Assembly: GCF_021654135.1 (NCBI RefSeq)
Contig: NZ_JAKGSD010000038.1
Coordinates: 16,580 to 80,579, forward strand
Reading direction: 5' to 3'
Length of the DNA: 64,000 nucleotides
Source: Amycolatopsis tucumanensis
GTDB taxonomy: Bacteria > Actinomycetota > Actinomycetes > Mycobacteriales > Pseudonocardiaceae
Shown here: in pieces, positions 1-8,087 of the stretch
Position numbering within the stretch: the stretch's first letter is position 1
How the letters are laid out: each line of letters starts with the position of its first letter
The notes under the pieces: model-generated
Databases searched by the model: none
What the model saw: only the letters and a program-made list of their open reading frames with translations
Told to the model about the DNA's origin: nothing
Made by a program: the position numbers and the translations under genes

Positions 1-89
1 CGGACCGGGCACTGGCCGTCCACCTCGCCGCGGGTGATGGGCGGCCGGTACGTGCCGTTCACGCCGCCGGTGTTCAACCGGCCGTTCAC
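1..89 (-). CDS. 5' fragment of an unidentified CDS
   Basis: Reading leftward, a GTG codon overlaps the stop of the MFS gene (GTGA junction) and opens 29 codons that run off the window edge without a stop. The visible peptide begins VNGRLNTGGVNGTYRPP and continues with TRGEVDGQ. The same overlap style occurs throughout this operon, so a further coupled gene downstream of the exporter is plausible. Too little is visible to name a family. Confidence 0.4.
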   Translation of the reverse strand, partial: MNGRLNTGGVNGTYRPPITRGEVDGQCPV

Positions 90-1531
90 CGCAACGGTGT
101 CTCCCGGACGGTGACGACCGCGGCGAAGGCCAGCAGCGCCAACGGGATCGCGGCGAGGAACGCGAGCCGCAGCCCGCTGGTGTAGGTCAGGTGCACCGTC
201 TCTGCCAAGGCGGCCGGGAGCCGGGCGATCTGTTCGGGAGTGCCGAGCAGATCGCCCGGCAGCCCGTCGCGGAGGTGGGACGCGATGACCGAGCCGAAGG
301 CCGCCACGCCGACCGCGCCGCCGAGGGAGCGGGCGAACGTGGCGGCCGAACCGGCCACCCCCAGGTCACCGGGACCGACCGCGTTCTGCGCCGCCAGCAC
401 CAGGACCTGTTGTGCCATCCCGGTTCCCGCGCCGAGGACCGCCATCGCGGCGGCGAGCCACCACGGGGAGGTGGCGGGCGTCAGCGGGGCGAGCATCACC
501 AGGCCGACCACCAGCAACGCACACCCCGCCGCCGGGAACACCTTCCAGCGGCCGGACGCGACGATCCGCCGCCCGGTCAGCACGGAGGCCGCGATCATGG
601 TGCCGATCTGGGGCAGCATCAACAGGCCGGCGCGCACCGCGTCGTGCCCGCGCACCACCTGCAGGTACTGCGGCAGGTAGATGATGCCGCCGAACATCAC
701 CGCGCCCAACAGGAAACTCGCGCCGACCGCCGCGGCGAACGACGGCACGCGGAACAGCCGGGGCGGCAGGATCGGATCCGCTGCCCGCAGCTCCCTGGCG
801 AGGGCCGCGATACCCAGGCCCACGACCACGAGGCCCAGCACGAGGTTCTGCCAGGACAGCCACGGCCACGCCGTGCCCGCTGCGGACAGCAGCAGCACCA
901 GGCCGCCCAGTGCGCCCGTGAGCAGTGCGGCGCCCGCGTAATCCACGGGGGCGCGGGATGTCGGTAGCTGCCGGTGGGGCGCCAGCCGCACGAGAACCGC
1001 CGCCACCGCGGCGATCGGCACCACGCCGAGGAAGCACCACCGCCAGCCCCACGCGCCGACCACCAATCCACCGGCCAGCGGCCCGGCGACCGACGCGACG
1101 CCGAACGACATGCCGAACCAGCCGGTGTACCGGCCGCGCTCGCGTGCCGGGACCAGCCCGGCCACCAGGGCGTTCGACAGCGCCAGGATCCCGCCCGCGC
1201 CGGCGCCCTGCACCGCGCGGCCGGTGATCAGCCAGCCCATCGCCGTCGCGGTGCCCGCGATGAGCGAGCCGGCCACGAACACCGCGATCGCCGCCAGCAG
1301 CAGCGGCCGCGGGCCCCGCCGGTCGGCGCCCTTGCCCCACAACGGGGTCGCGGCAGTCATGGTCAGCAGCGCGGCGCTCGCCACCCACGCCACTTTGTCC
1401 TGCCCGCCCAGCTCCCCGGCGATCGTCGGCAGCGCGATGCCGGCGATGGTGTTGGTCAGCGACGCGGCGAACAAGGCGACCAGCGCGCCACCGAGCACGG
1501 CGGGCATCGACGGGGGTTCAGGGTTCACCAT
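86..1531 (-). CDS. MFS transporter, DHA2-like drug exporter
   Basis: A 481-residue integral membrane protein of the major facilitator superfamily. Its length and hydrophobic pattern fit the 14-helix DHA2 (EmrB/QacA-like) branch. Seen: an Asn-Thr-rich first helix (SLTNTIAGIALPTIAGELGG), a motif-A-like loop GKGADRRGPRP near residues 66-76 and a Gly-rich motif C-like segment (GVASVAGPLAGGLVVG, about 143-158). It probably exports small amphipathic compounds by proton antiport. It is the last complete gene of the ABC-CapA-CaiB-dehydratase block but is separated from it by about 290 bases of degenerate repeats, so co-transcription is uncertain. Export of a product or toxic by-product of that pathway is inference. 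Confidence 0.85.
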   Translation of the reverse strand: MVNPEPPSMPAVLGGALVALFAASLTNTIAGIALPTIAGELGGQDKVAWVASAALLTMTAATPLWGKGADRRGPRPLLLAAIAVFVAGSLIAGTATAMGWLITGRAVQGAGAGGILALSNALVAGLVPARERGRYTGWFGMSFGVASVAGPLAGGLVVGAWGWRWCFLGVVPIAAVAAVLVRLAPHRQLPTSRAPVDYAGAALLTGALGGLVLLLSAAGTAWPWLSWQNLVLGLVVVGLGIAALARELRAADPILPPRLFRVPSFAAAVGASFLLGAVMFGGIIYLPQYLQVVRGHDAVRAGLLMLPQIGTMIAASVLTGRRIVASGRWKVFPAAGCALLVVGLVMLAPLTPATSPWWLAAAMAVLGAGTGMAQQVLVLAAQNAVGPGDLGVAGSAATFARSLGGAVGVAAFGSVIASHLRDGLPGDLLGTPEQIARLPAALAETVHLTYTSGLRLAFLAAIPLALLAFAAVVTVRETPLR

Positions 1532-1821
1532 TCACGCACCAGTGAGCTGATCGCTTCCGGCGACGGCTGCCGCGGGTCCCCGTGGGCATCGGGGTGGTTC
1601 AGCCCGTCGCGCACGCCGCGCGACTGGGGCGCCGCCCGCTGCGCGTCGCCGAGCGCCGTGGGTGTCGAGGGTGGTTCGGCGCACGTCACGGTCCCGCCCC
1701 TCTCGCGCACGCCGCACGGCTGAGGCGTCGCCCGCTGCGCGTCGCCGAGTGCCGTGGGCATTGAAGGTTGTGCTGATCGCCTCCGGCGACCGCTGCCGAG
1801 CACCGCGGATATCGGGGTCGT
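1525..1821. repeat. Degenerate copies of the upstream gene's 3' end
   Basis: This gene-free stretch between the dehydratase-like gene and the MFS gene is built of repeats. On the minus strand it encodes SPEAISSLVREW near 1527-1570, close to the C-terminus of the upstream protein (SPETISAVVRDWLD); a second imperfect copy lies near 1772-1800. Between them two direct copies of roughly 65 bases (about 1608-1672 and 1703-1767, period 96) share the block GCCCGCTGCGCGTCGCCGAG. No RNA gene or convincing promoter is seen. Confidence 0.7.
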
Positions 1822-3051
1822 TCAGCACACCTCACGGTCCAGCCAGTCGCGCACCACGGCGCTGATCGTCTCGGGCGAGGCCTGCCGTGCGTCGACGTTG
1901 TCCGCGTGCAGCTCCAGCACCGGGATGCCCGCCGCCCGCAGGGCGCGTGTCGTGAAGTAGCCGCCGCGGGCGTCGTCGGAGACCAGGTGCACCACGCCGT
2001 CCACGCCGTGGTTGCGGGCCTCCTTCACGTACCACTCGGCCGACCACGGCGGCGTGTACAGCTGGTCGGAGAACGCGGCGAAGCGCGCCGCCAGCGCCCG
2101 CAACGGGTCGTCGCCGTAGCGCAGGTACCCGTCGGCCGCGATCGCGAGGTACATCGACCACACGAACACCGCGCCGTGGCTCTCCTGGAACCGGCGGTAG
2201 AAATCCAGGTCGAACCACAACCCCCGGCCGATCCACATGAGACGGACGCGCTCGTCCTCGCACACCGCCGCGCCCGCGTCGATGCGCGCCGCGACCTCGT
2301 CGTGGAAGGCCCGCGCCGCGTCCCGCGCCCATTCCGTCCCGCGATGCCACTGCGGCACCATGACGCTCGGAATGCTGTCGGTGACCGCGAGCGGGCACGG
2401 CCGCGCCGCCGCGATCAGGTCCCTGGTGCGCCGGTTCCACTCCTGCTGCTCGTTGACCAGCGCCATCACCTCCCGGAAGCGGGTCTCGGAGAACACCCGC
2501 CCGGTGGTCTGCTCCAGGAACCGGATCAGCCCCTCCAGCTCGCCCACCATCAGGTCGAGCCGGTCGCTGCCGATCGCCTCCTCCCAGCGCCGCGGCATCA
2601 GCTCCCACCAGCGCACCGGCACGTCGTCCGCGGCCGCGCTCTCCAGCGGGTAGAACGTGATGCCCGGCTGAGCGTCCCAGACGTCGAAGATCTTGCGCGA
2701 TGCGTCCCCGGTGGTCTCGGCGAGCACGATCGACGGCCGCGGCAGGCCACCCCACGGCGCGTTCGCCGGGTCGGGATCGAACAGCGAGGCCAGCGACGTC
2801 GAGCTGTACTGCTCCACGTAGTCCGGGTAGCCGCGCTCCCGCAGCAGCGCGAGGTAGTCCTGGGTGCGCCGCTTCGCCGCGACGATCGAGGCCCACCACT
2901 GGTTCACCACGTACGGGATGCCCATGGCGCGGAAGATCTCCTGCGGCGCGTCGGCGTTGACCAGCGCCAGCGGCCCGTCCTGCGCACGCAGGCCGGCGAA
3001 CCACTCCTTCTGGTAGGCGGTGGCGGCGGACGCGGAGGCGAGGCGGGTCAC
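1822..3051 (-). CDS. 2-hydroxyacyl-CoA dehydratase family subunit (HgdB/BcrB-like)
   Basis: A 409-residue protein, a usual length for subunits of the 2-hydroxyacyl-CoA dehydratase / benzoyl-CoA reductase family. Recognised from the overall layout and a C-terminal ADNVDAR segment (383-389) that matches the family's E-x-D-x2-D-x-R end motif after a GIPVLEL strand. Family members normally bind a [4Fe-4S] cluster through about three cysteines. Here the only cysteines are 219, 264 and the last residue 409, and the positions I would expect as ligands read SSTSL, TTGDAS and SDDARGG. It may therefore be clusterless or chemically different. GTG start overlaps the stop of the partner subunit by four bases (GTGA), implying a heterodimer. 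No HgdC-type activator is in the window. Family confident, activity not. Confidence 0.75.
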   Translation of the reverse strand: MTRLASASAATAYQKEWFAGLRAQDGPLALVNADAPQEIFRAMGIPYVVNQWWASIVAAKRRTQDYLALLRERGYPDYVEQYSSTSLASLFDPDPANAPWGGLPRPSIVLAETTGDASRKIFDVWDAQPGITFYPLESAAADDVPVRWWELMPRRWEEAIGSDRLDLMVGELEGLIRFLEQTTGRVFSETRFREVMALVNEQQEWNRRTRDLIAAARPCPLAVTDSIPSVMVPQWHRGTEWARDAARAFHDEVAARIDAGAAVCEDERVRLMWIGRGLWFDLDFYRRFQESHGAVFVWSMYLAIAADGYLRYGDDPLRALAARFAAFSDQLYTPPWSAEWYVKEARNHGVDGVVHLVSDDARGGYFTTRALRAAGIPVLELHADNVDARQASPETISAVVRDWLDREVC

Positions 3052-4061
3052 GGCAGTTCCTTGATCGCGGTGCGGGCTTCGGGGGTGAGGCCGCCGTACG
3101 GCTGCCGTTCCAGCAGGACCGCCGGCAACCCGGTGGCTTCGCGCTGGGCCGGGTAGTCCCACGGCGGCGCGTCGTCGTGCTCGCGGACGTAGGAGATCAA
3201 CGCCTCGGCTCCGCACTCTCGCGCCGCGGCGGCGGTGTGCGCGGCCCGGGCGCGGATCGACGCGCGCGGGGCGGACGGCCCGTTGTGCTGGTAGCGCTCG
3301 GCCAGCGCCAGCTCGGTCGGCGCGCCCACCCGCCGCTGCCACAGCAGATCACCCCAGTCGTGGTCCTCGCCGACGATCAGCAATCCCGCCTCCTCCAGCG
3401 CCTCGTACACCTCCGGGCCGTCGTGCCCGCTGCCGGTGAGGAACACCCGCAGCCCCGGTACCGGGGCGTGATCCTCCTCGAGCACCGACTCCACCAGCTC
3501 GATCGCCGCGGGCACCGGCAACGCGGTCGTCCGGGCCACAATGGACAGTGCTCGCGTCCCGCTCAGCCGTCCGCGCCTGCGCAGGGCCGCCATCTCACCG
3601 AGCAGCGCCCGCAACCGGTCGTGCGCGGTGATCGCGTCGGCCAGTGCCGCGTCGGTGATCACGGAGCCCGTCCACGATTCCAGCGTCGCCCGCAGCTGCC
3701 GGACCTTCGCCAGCACGTACCGCGTCGTCGTGCGGTGCGGCAGGTGCAGCACGTCGACCAGGTGCACCGGCGGCAGCGCCACCGCCGGCTCCACCCGCCG
3801 CAGCTCGCGCAGCGCGTAGAACAACCGCAGCGACGCTTCGCAGTCGCGGGACACCACGAGCCCGTCCAGCCTGCCGAACTCCCCGGCCAGCAACCGGGAC
3901 AGCAACGACCGCGCCGCCGGGTCGAGGCCGCGGCCGAGGTACTTCTCGCCCAGCGTCCGGTCCGCGTCCGGCCGCCCGGCCAGCCGCACGGGACGCGCCC
4001 CGGCCGCGGTGATCAGCTCCACCGGGACGTCCGCGCCCACGTATCCGATCACCGCGGCCAT
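3048..4061 (-). CDS. 2-hydroxyacyl-CoA dehydratase family, partner subunit
   Basis: 337 residues. The N-terminus (GYVGADVPVELITAAGARPVRL) fits the family opening in which a CoA-binding Rossmann-like domain begins G-Y-x5-P-x-E-L-x3-A-G. A central DGLVVSRDCEASLRLF (66-81) corresponds to the family's CD motif, and a C-terminal EALISYVREHDDAPPWDYP stands where active family members usually carry another cluster cysteine. Only two cysteines exist (74 and 283), so normal three-cysteine ligation looks impossible. The ATG overlaps the CoA-transferase stop (TGATG) and the stop overlaps the next subunit (GTGA), so the pair is translationally coupled. Likely acts on an acyl-CoA made by the adjacent CaiB enzyme; the reaction is unknown. 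The same frame stays open well upstream, but that part is the shadow of the CoA-transferase gene. Confidence 0.72.
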   Translation of the reverse strand: MAAVIGYVGADVPVELITAAGARPVRLAGRPDADRTLGEKYLGRGLDPAARSLLSRLLAGEFGRLDGLVVSRDCEASLRLFYALRELRRVEPAVALPPVHLVDVLHLPHRTTTRYVLAKVRQLRATLESWTGSVITDAALADAITAHDRLRALLGEMAALRRRGRLSGTRALSIVARTTALPVPAAIELVESVLEEDHAPVPGLRVFLTGSGHDGPEVYEALEEAGLLIVGEDHDWGDLLWQRRVGAPTELALAERYQHNGPSAPRASIRARAAHTAAAARECGAEALISYVREHDDAPPWDYPAQREATGLPAVLLERQPYGGLTPEARTAIKELP

Positions 4062-5299
4062 CAGATCACCGCGTCGGCGGCCAGTTCCGCGAGCTGTTCG
4101 GCGCTGTACCCCAGCCGCTCCCGGTACACCTGGTCGTTGTGCTCGCCGAGCGCGGGCGCCGGGCGGTCGAAACCCGCGCGGGCGCCGGAGAACCGGATGG
4201 GGATGCCGGTCGCGGACAGGTCGGCGACCGCGCCGTGCCGTGGGTGCGCGAGCGGCACCACTTCCTCGCGCTGCCGCACGAGCGGATCGCGCACGGCCTC
4301 CCGCGGTTCCCGCACCGGCGCCGCGGGCACCCCGTGCGCGGCGAACGCGTCGACCACCTCGGCCACCGGGCGCGACGCGCACCACTCGCGGATCAGGTCG
4401 TGCAGCTCGTCGGCGTGCCGGACGCGCTGGTCCCGGCTGTGGAACCGGTCGTCCTCGACCAGGTCCGCGCGTCCCATCGCACGCAGCACGCCGTGCGCGA
4501 ACGCGTCGGTCGGCGCGCACAGGGCGACATGACCGTCGGCGGCAGGCAGGATCCCGAAGGGCGCCAGCCGCGGCACCATCGACCCGGTGCGCTGCGGCAG
4601 CCCGACCGCCTCGAAGGCGTCGAACGGCTCGCACGCCACCAGCGAGGTCAGCGCGCCGAGCATCGACACGTCGACGTGCTGCCCCTCGCCGGTGTGCTCG
4701 GCCTGCATCAGCGCCGACACGGTCCCGATCACCGCGAACAGCGGCGCCAGCATGTCGCCGACCGGCAGCCCGAACCGCACCGGGCCTTCGTCCGGCTCGC
4801 CCGCGGTCATCATCACGCCGCTCAGCGCCTGGATGATCGAGTCCATCGCCTTGCCAGAGCCGGGACCGCCCTGCGCTCCGAACCCGCTGATCGAGGTGTA
4901 GACCAGGCGCGGGTTCAGCTCCCGCACCGCGGGGTAGTCGATGCCGAGCCGGTGCGTCACGCCCGGGCTGTAGTTCTCCACCAGCACGTCGGCGTCGCGC
5001 ACCAGGTCGGCGAAGACCGCCTTGGCGCGCGGGTTCTTCAGGTTCAGGGTGACGCTGAGCTTGTTGCGGCCGCGGACGAGCATCGACACCGACATGTCGT
5101 CGTCGCCGCGCCGCGTCAGGGAGAGCCCGTCGCGGCCGAGGTAGGGCGCGTTGTTGCGGGAGGAGTCCCCGCCGGTGAACGGGTTCTCCACCTTGATGAC
5201 CGTGGCGCCGAGCCCGGCGAGCAGGAGCGTCGCGTACGGGCCGGCCAGCGCGGTGGTCAGGTCGATGACGGTGCGCCCGGCGAGCGGCTGGTCGGTCAT
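4061..5299 (-). CDS. CaiB/BaiF-type CoA-transferase (class III)
   Basis: 412 residues, typical for class III CoA-transferases, which move CoA between carboxylic acids through an aspartyl intermediate. Recognisable parts are the start GRTVIDLTTALAGPYATLLLAGLGATVIKVE (8-38), LKNPRAKAVFADLVRDADVLVEN, GFGAQGG, the MDSIIQALSGVM helix in which the Asp is the probable catalytic residue, and GEGQHVDVSMLGALTSL. It would make the CoA thioester used by the two dehydratase-family subunits directly downstream, as in (R)-2-hydroxyacyl-CoA pathways such as FldA or HadA. ATGA overlap with the CapA-like gene. Substrate unknown. Confidence 0.9.
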   Translation of the reverse strand: MTDQPLAGRTVIDLTTALAGPYATLLLAGLGATVIKVENPFTGGDSSRNNAPYLGRDGLSLTRRGDDDMSVSMLVRGRNKLSVTLNLKNPRAKAVFADLVRDADVLVENYSPGVTHRLGIDYPAVRELNPRLVYTSISGFGAQGGPGSGKAMDSIIQALSGVMMTAGEPDEGPVRFGLPVGDMLAPLFAVIGTVSALMQAEHTGEGQHVDVSMLGALTSLVACEPFDAFEAVGLPQRTGSMVPRLAPFGILPAADGHVALCAPTDAFAHGVLRAMGRADLVEDDRFHSRDQRVRHADELHDLIREWCASRPVAEVVDAFAAHGVPAAPVREPREAVRDPLVRQREEVVPLAHPRHGAVADLSATGIPIRFSGARAGFDRPAPALGEHNDQVYRERLGYSAEQLAELAADAVI

Positions 5300-6435
5300 G
5301 ACGTCCTTTCGATGTCGTCCAGCAGGACCCGGTCGCCGCGCGGCGTGAACCGCCCGTTCAGCCCGGCCCTGCGGGTGATGTCGTCGATGTAGCCGGTCAC
5401 CCGGTCGCCGTCCGGCGTGCCGCCGCACGGCACCGGCGCGCCGCGCTCGTCGATCCAGCACGGCACGAACCCGGCTTCGGCGAGCCCGTCGCGGTCGAAG
5501 CCGAGCCAGGCGATCGCGGTGTTGCGGCTTTCCGGGTGGAACGGGTAGGCGGGCATCCGCGGGTCGGGCGCGAACCCGTACAGCTCCTTGCGCCGCCGCG
5601 ACCACGCCTCCAGTTCCGCGCTGGAGTCCGAGCCCGTGCCCGGGGTGAGCGCGTGGGTGACGGTGACGAAGTTGCCGAGCCCGTGGAAGATCGGCTTCCC
5701 GCGGTGGGTTTCGATGCCGCGCATGATGTGCGCGTGGTGCCCGAACACCGCGTCGGCGCCCGCGTCGATCGCCGCGCGGGCCACCGGCTTCTCGTACATC
5801 GCGACCGCGGCCGGGGTGTGGCCGACGCCCTTGTGCAGCGACACCAGCACGATGTCGGCGTCCGCGCGCAGCGCCCGGATGTCGTCGGCCATCGCGTCCA
5901 GGCTGTCCGGGTCGGCGAAGGTGTAGATCTTCGGCGGGCCGCCGGGGCTCGCGTGGTCCAGCTCGTAGTGGGTGAGCACGTGCACGTAGGCGCAGCCGGG
6001 CTTCTTCGACGTGGCCCAGGATTCCCGCGGGCCGACGCAGTTGTAGGACAGCACGCCGACCCGCAGCCCGTCGCGCTCGACAATTGCGGGCTCGCGGGCC
6101 TCGTCGAGGTTCGCCCCCGCGCCCGTCGGCAGGAGCCCGGCTTCCCGGGAGTGCCTGATGGTGTCGGCCACGCCGACGTCGCCGGCGTCGCAGATGTGGT
6201 TGCCCGCCAGGGTGACGATGTCGAAACCCGCCTGAGCAAGCGCCTTCAGCGCCGCGGGGTCGGCGGGCGGTGCGGGCACGTCGGTGCTCTGCGAGACCGT
6301 CGTCGTGGAGTGCGGGACCTCGACGTGGCCGATCGTCACGTCGGCCGCGCGCAGCAGGTCCGCGGACGGGGCGAGGAACGACGCCGGGTCCGGCTCGTCG
6401 AGGATCAGGTCCCCGACCGAGGCGATGGTGATCAC
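5296..6435 (-). CDS. CapA-family metallophosphatase
   Basis: 379 residues matching the CapA/PGA_cap family of calcineurin-like metallophosphatases, best known from poly-gamma-glutamate synthesis. Seen: the metal-site motifs GDLILDEP (8-15), LAGNHICDAGD (the GNH motif), and GHHAHIMRGIE followed by GKPIFHGLGNF near the C-terminal third. No signal peptide or membrane anchor is seen, unlike secreted CapA proteins, so a cytosolic role is likely. GTG start overlaps the ABC ATPase stop (GTGA) and the end overlaps the CoA-transferase (ATGA). Its place between an amino-acid-type importer and CoA-activation enzymes suggests it acts on the imported substrate (amide or phosphate hydrolysis, or amide ligation), not on capsule; this is inference. 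Confidence 0.82.
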   Translation of the reverse strand: MITIASVGDLILDEPDPASFLAPSADLLRAADVTIGHVEVPHSTTTVSQSTDVPAPPADPAALKALAQAGFDIVTLAGNHICDAGDVGVADTIRHSREAGLLPTGAGANLDEAREPAIVERDGLRVGVLSYNCVGPRESWATSKKPGCAYVHVLTHYELDHASPGGPPKIYTFADPDSLDAMADDIRALRADADIVLVSLHKGVGHTPAAVAMYEKPVARAAIDAGADAVFGHHAHIMRGIETHRGKPIFHGLGNFVTVTHALTPGTGSDSSAELEAWSRRRKELYGFAPDPRMPAYPFHPESRNTAIAWLGFDRDGLAEAGFVPCWIDERGAPVPCGGTPDGDRVTGYIDDITRRAGLNGRFTPRGDRVLLDDIERTS

Positions 6436-7217
6436 GAAACACCTTCCATCGTCGCGTTGTGGCGGGCCAGGAAAGCCCGCAGCCGCGGGGTTTTCGGGTC
6501 GCCGAACAGCTCCGCGGGCGGCCCGGACTCGACGATCCGGCCCGCCTCCATGAACACGCAGCGGTCGGCGACCTCGCGGGCGAAGGCCATCTCGTGGGTC
6601 ACCACGACCATGGTCATGCCGTTCGCGGCGAGGTCCCGCATCACGCCGAGCACCTCGCCGACCAGCTCGGGGTCGAGCGCGCTGGTGGGCTCGTCGAACA
6701 GCGTGATCCGCGGGTGGGTGGCGACCGCGCGGGCGATCGCCACGCGCTGCTGCTGGCCGCCGGAGAGCTGCCGCGGGTAGTGCCCGGTGCGGTCGCTCAG
6801 ACCGACCTGCGCCAGCAGCTCCAGCGCCTCCGCCCTGGCCTCGGCGCGGTCCCGGCCGTGCACGCGCACCGGCGCTTCGGTGACGTTGCGCAGCACGGTC
6901 ATGTGGGGGAGGAGGTTGAACTGCTGGAACACCATGCTCATCCGCCGCCGCTGGGCCGCGACGCGCCGCTCGGGCAGCGGGTGCAGCCGGGAACCGCGGC
7001 GCTCGTAGCCGAGCAGCTCGTCGTCGAGGTAGATCGCGCCGCCGTCGATGCTCTCCAGCTGGTGCACGCACCGCACCAGGGTCGACTTGCCCGACCCGGA
7101 CGGTCCGATCACCACCACGACCTCGCCCTCGTGCACGTCGAGGCTGACGTCGTCGAGCGCGGTGTGGTCGCCGAAGGACTTGCGCACGTTACGCACGCGC
7201 AGCACCGGATCGCTCAT
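6432..7217 (-). CDS. ABC transporter ATPase, polar amino acid type (GlnQ-like)
   Basis: 261 residues with a full nucleotide-binding domain: Walker A GPSGSGKST, Q-loop VFQQFNLLPHMTV, signature LSGGQQQR, Walker B ITLFDEPTSALDPE and the H-loop VVTHEM. The QQFNLLPH and TSALDPELVGEV wording is characteristic of the amino acid uptake (PAAT) group. It powers the permease encoded just upstream, with which it overlaps by four bases. An insertion between Walker A and the Q-loop (YERRGSRLHPLPERRVAAQR) is slightly longer than usual. Substrate unknown; the downstream CoA-pathway genes suggest a small carboxylate or amino acid. Confidence 0.93.
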   Translation of the reverse strand: MSDPVLRVRNVRKSFGDHTALDDVSLDVHEGEVVVVIGPSGSGKSTLVRCVHQLESIDGGAIYLDDELLGYERRGSRLHPLPERRVAAQRRRMSMVFQQFNLLPHMTVLRNVTEAPVRVHGRDRAEARAEALELLAQVGLSDRTGHYPRQLSGGQQQRVAIARAVATHPRITLFDEPTSALDPELVGEVLGVMRDLAANGMTMVVVTHEMAFAREVADRCVFMEAGRIVESGPPAELFGDPKTPRLRAFLARHNATMEGVS

Positions 7218-8074
7218 TTCTTCACCCCGTGTCCCCGGCTGAAGTGCCGTTCCAGGCGGCGCTGGCCGATCGTCAGCAACGTGACCACCGCCAGGTACCA
7301 CAGGCACGCGACGATGAGCATCGGCACGATCTGGTAGGTGCGGTTGTAGATGACCTGGACCGAGTGCAGCAGGTCGGCCATCGCGATCACCGACACCAGC
7401 GCGGTGCCCTTGAGCACGCTGATGAACTGGCTGCCCGCGGGCGGGATGATCGTGCGCATCGCCTGCGGCAGCACCACGCGCACGAACGTCTGGCCGGGCG
7501 TGAAACCCATCGCCCTGGCCGCGTCGCGCTGCCCGCTGTCCACCCCGAGCAGCCCGGCGCGGATGATTTCGGCCAGATAGGCGGATTCCACCAGCGACAG
7601 GCCGATGATCGCCGCGGTGAGCGGGGTGATCACCAGGTTGGCGTCCCAGGAGGCGAACACCGGGCCGAACGGGATGCCGATCGACAGCCGCGGCAGCAGG
7701 TAGGCCAGGTTGAACCAGAAGATCAGCTGCACCAGCGGCGGGATGCCGCGGAACACTCCGATGTAGACGGTCGCGGCCCAGCGCAGCGGCGGGAAGTCGC
7801 TCAGCTGCGCCGCGGCGAGCAGCCCGCCGACCAGCGAGCCGATCACCATCGCCACCACCGCGAGCAGGACGGTGGTGCCGAGCCCGGCGAGCACGGTCGG
7901 GTCGAACAGGTACTCGGCCACGACGTCCCACTGGAAGCGGGAGTTGCCGATGAGGAACCAGGCGAGCTGGGCGGTGACGACCGCCAGGACGATCCCGGCC
8001 ACCCAGCGCCACGGTTGGAACCGGTGGCGCGCGGTGGCGACGTCGTCGGGCGGCGCCGCGGTGAGGGTTGTCAT
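7214..8074 (-). CDS. ABC transporter permease, polar amino acid type
   Basis: 286 residues with several membrane spans and the HisM/GlnP pattern: TVYIGVFRGIPPLVQLIFWF, YLAEIIRAGLLGVDSGQRDAARAMG (the EAA loop that docks on the ATPase) and the following LPQAMRTIIPPAGSQFISVLKGTALVSVIAM. One polypeptide probably forms the homodimeric channel. A hydrophilic N-terminus of about 25 residues precedes the first span. It lies 13 bases downstream of the binding-protein gene and overlaps the ATPase gene. Confidence 0.93.
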   Translation of the reverse strand: MTTLTAAPPDDVATARHRFQPWRWVAGIVLAVVTAQLAWFLIGNSRFQWDVVAEYLFDPTVLAGLGTTVLLAVVAMVIGSLVGGLLAAAQLSDFPPLRWAATVYIGVFRGIPPLVQLIFWFNLAYLLPRLSIGIPFGPVFASWDANLVITPLTAAIIGLSLVESAYLAEIIRAGLLGVDSGQRDAARAMGFTPGQTFVRVVLPQAMRTIIPPAGSQFISVLKGTALVSVIAMADLLHSVQVIYNRTYQIVPMLIVACLWYLAVVTLLTIGQRRLERHFSRGHGVKK

Positions 8075-8087
8075 GGATTCTCCGTGG

